A stretch of DNA of 13,451 nucleotides from Pseudomonadota bacterium (lineage in GTDB: Bacteria; Pseudomonadota; Alphaproteobacteria; Sphingomonadales; SMXR01), in contig JADFFP010000007.1 of the NCBI GenBank assembly GCA_022568115.1, positions 1 to 13,451 of the forward strand, given 5' to 3'. The notes under the pieces were generated by a model. The model did not search any database and was not told the origin of the DNA. It worked only from the letters and a program-made list of their open reading frames with translations. Shown in pieces: positions 13,389 to 13,451 of the stretch. The position numbers were made by a program, and so were the translations under genes. Each line of letters starts with the position of its first letter. Position 1 is the stretch's first letter.

Positions 13389-13451
13389 TTATGAACACCC
13401 GGTGGTCGCGCCGCAGGTATCGCACTTCAGACATGTGCCGTTCCGGACCAG
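13389..13451 (-). CDS. nrdJ: Vitamin B12-dependent (class II) ribonucleotide reductase, extreme C-terminus
   Basis: On the minus strand the last 20 codons before TAA 13391-13389 read LVRNGTCLKCDTCGATTGCS. This is the conserved cysteine-rich C-terminal tail of class II, adenosylcobalamin-dependent ribonucleotide reductases of the alphaproteobacterial type. The tail cysteines reduce the active-site disulfide after each turnover or bind zinc. The rest of the gene lies beyond the window. The DUF4389 gene follows directly in the same direction. Confidence 0.85.
   Translation of the reverse strand: MVRNGTCLKCDTCGATTGCS

Overview
The window looks like a bacterial chromosome segment, most likely from an alphaproteobacterium or a close relative. 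The basis is the combination of a B12-dependent ribonucleotide reductase next to a DUF4389 gene, a hutU/hutH/hutG cluster, a DUF3168 phage gene and Sigma70/Shine-Dalgarno style signals. This assignment is inference from gene content only. TGA is used as an ordinary stop (rmuC, hutH), so the genetic code is standard.

Layout. 1-489: 3' end of rmuC. 490-1949: an accessory stretch with a DUF2971 gene and an unrecognised exported, beta-rich protein. Both look more AT-rich than the hut genes. 1950-2507: a carboxymuconolactone-decarboxylase/AhpD-like peroxidase-type gene whose CxxC motif reads Cys-His-Tyr-TGA. The frame stays open and conserved on both sides of the TGA, so this is best read as a selenoprotein (Cys-x-x-Sec). 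Strong hairpins lie just 3' of the TGA. 2522-3294: a REPtron, i.e. a REP-associated tyrosine transposase (RAYT) bracketed by five palindromic repeat units in direct and inverted orientation.

3315-8833: a histidine-utilisation operon, hutU - NSS-family sodium symporter - hutH - N-formylglutamate amidohydrolase. The genes are tightly packed (33-nt gap, 34-nt overlap, TGATG overlap) with one candidate promoter ahead of hutU. It would import and degrade histidine or urocanate; hutI, hutF and a hutC repressor are not in the window. 8890-9003: a remnant of an MgtC/DUF4010-type membrane protein gene. 9000-10184 (minus): an acetyl-CoA C-acetyltransferase. 10313-11110: a tiny glycine-rich membrane protein and a CDP-alcohol phosphatidyltransferase-family protein that has Asn at the fourth motif Asp.

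11186-13073: a phage-derived module. A LexA/CI-like S24 repressor (minus) faces a small regulator-like gene (plus) across a divergent promoter region that contains a perfect 22-bp operator palindrome and an extra half-site. A strong terminator follows, then a DUF3168 tail gene whose C-terminus runs into the antisense of the next host gene, which suggests a deletion junction. 13015-13451 (minus): a DUF4389 membrane protein and the extreme C-terminus of nrdJ.

The most notable item is the in-frame TGA in the AhpD-like gene, followed by the REPtron and the operator region.
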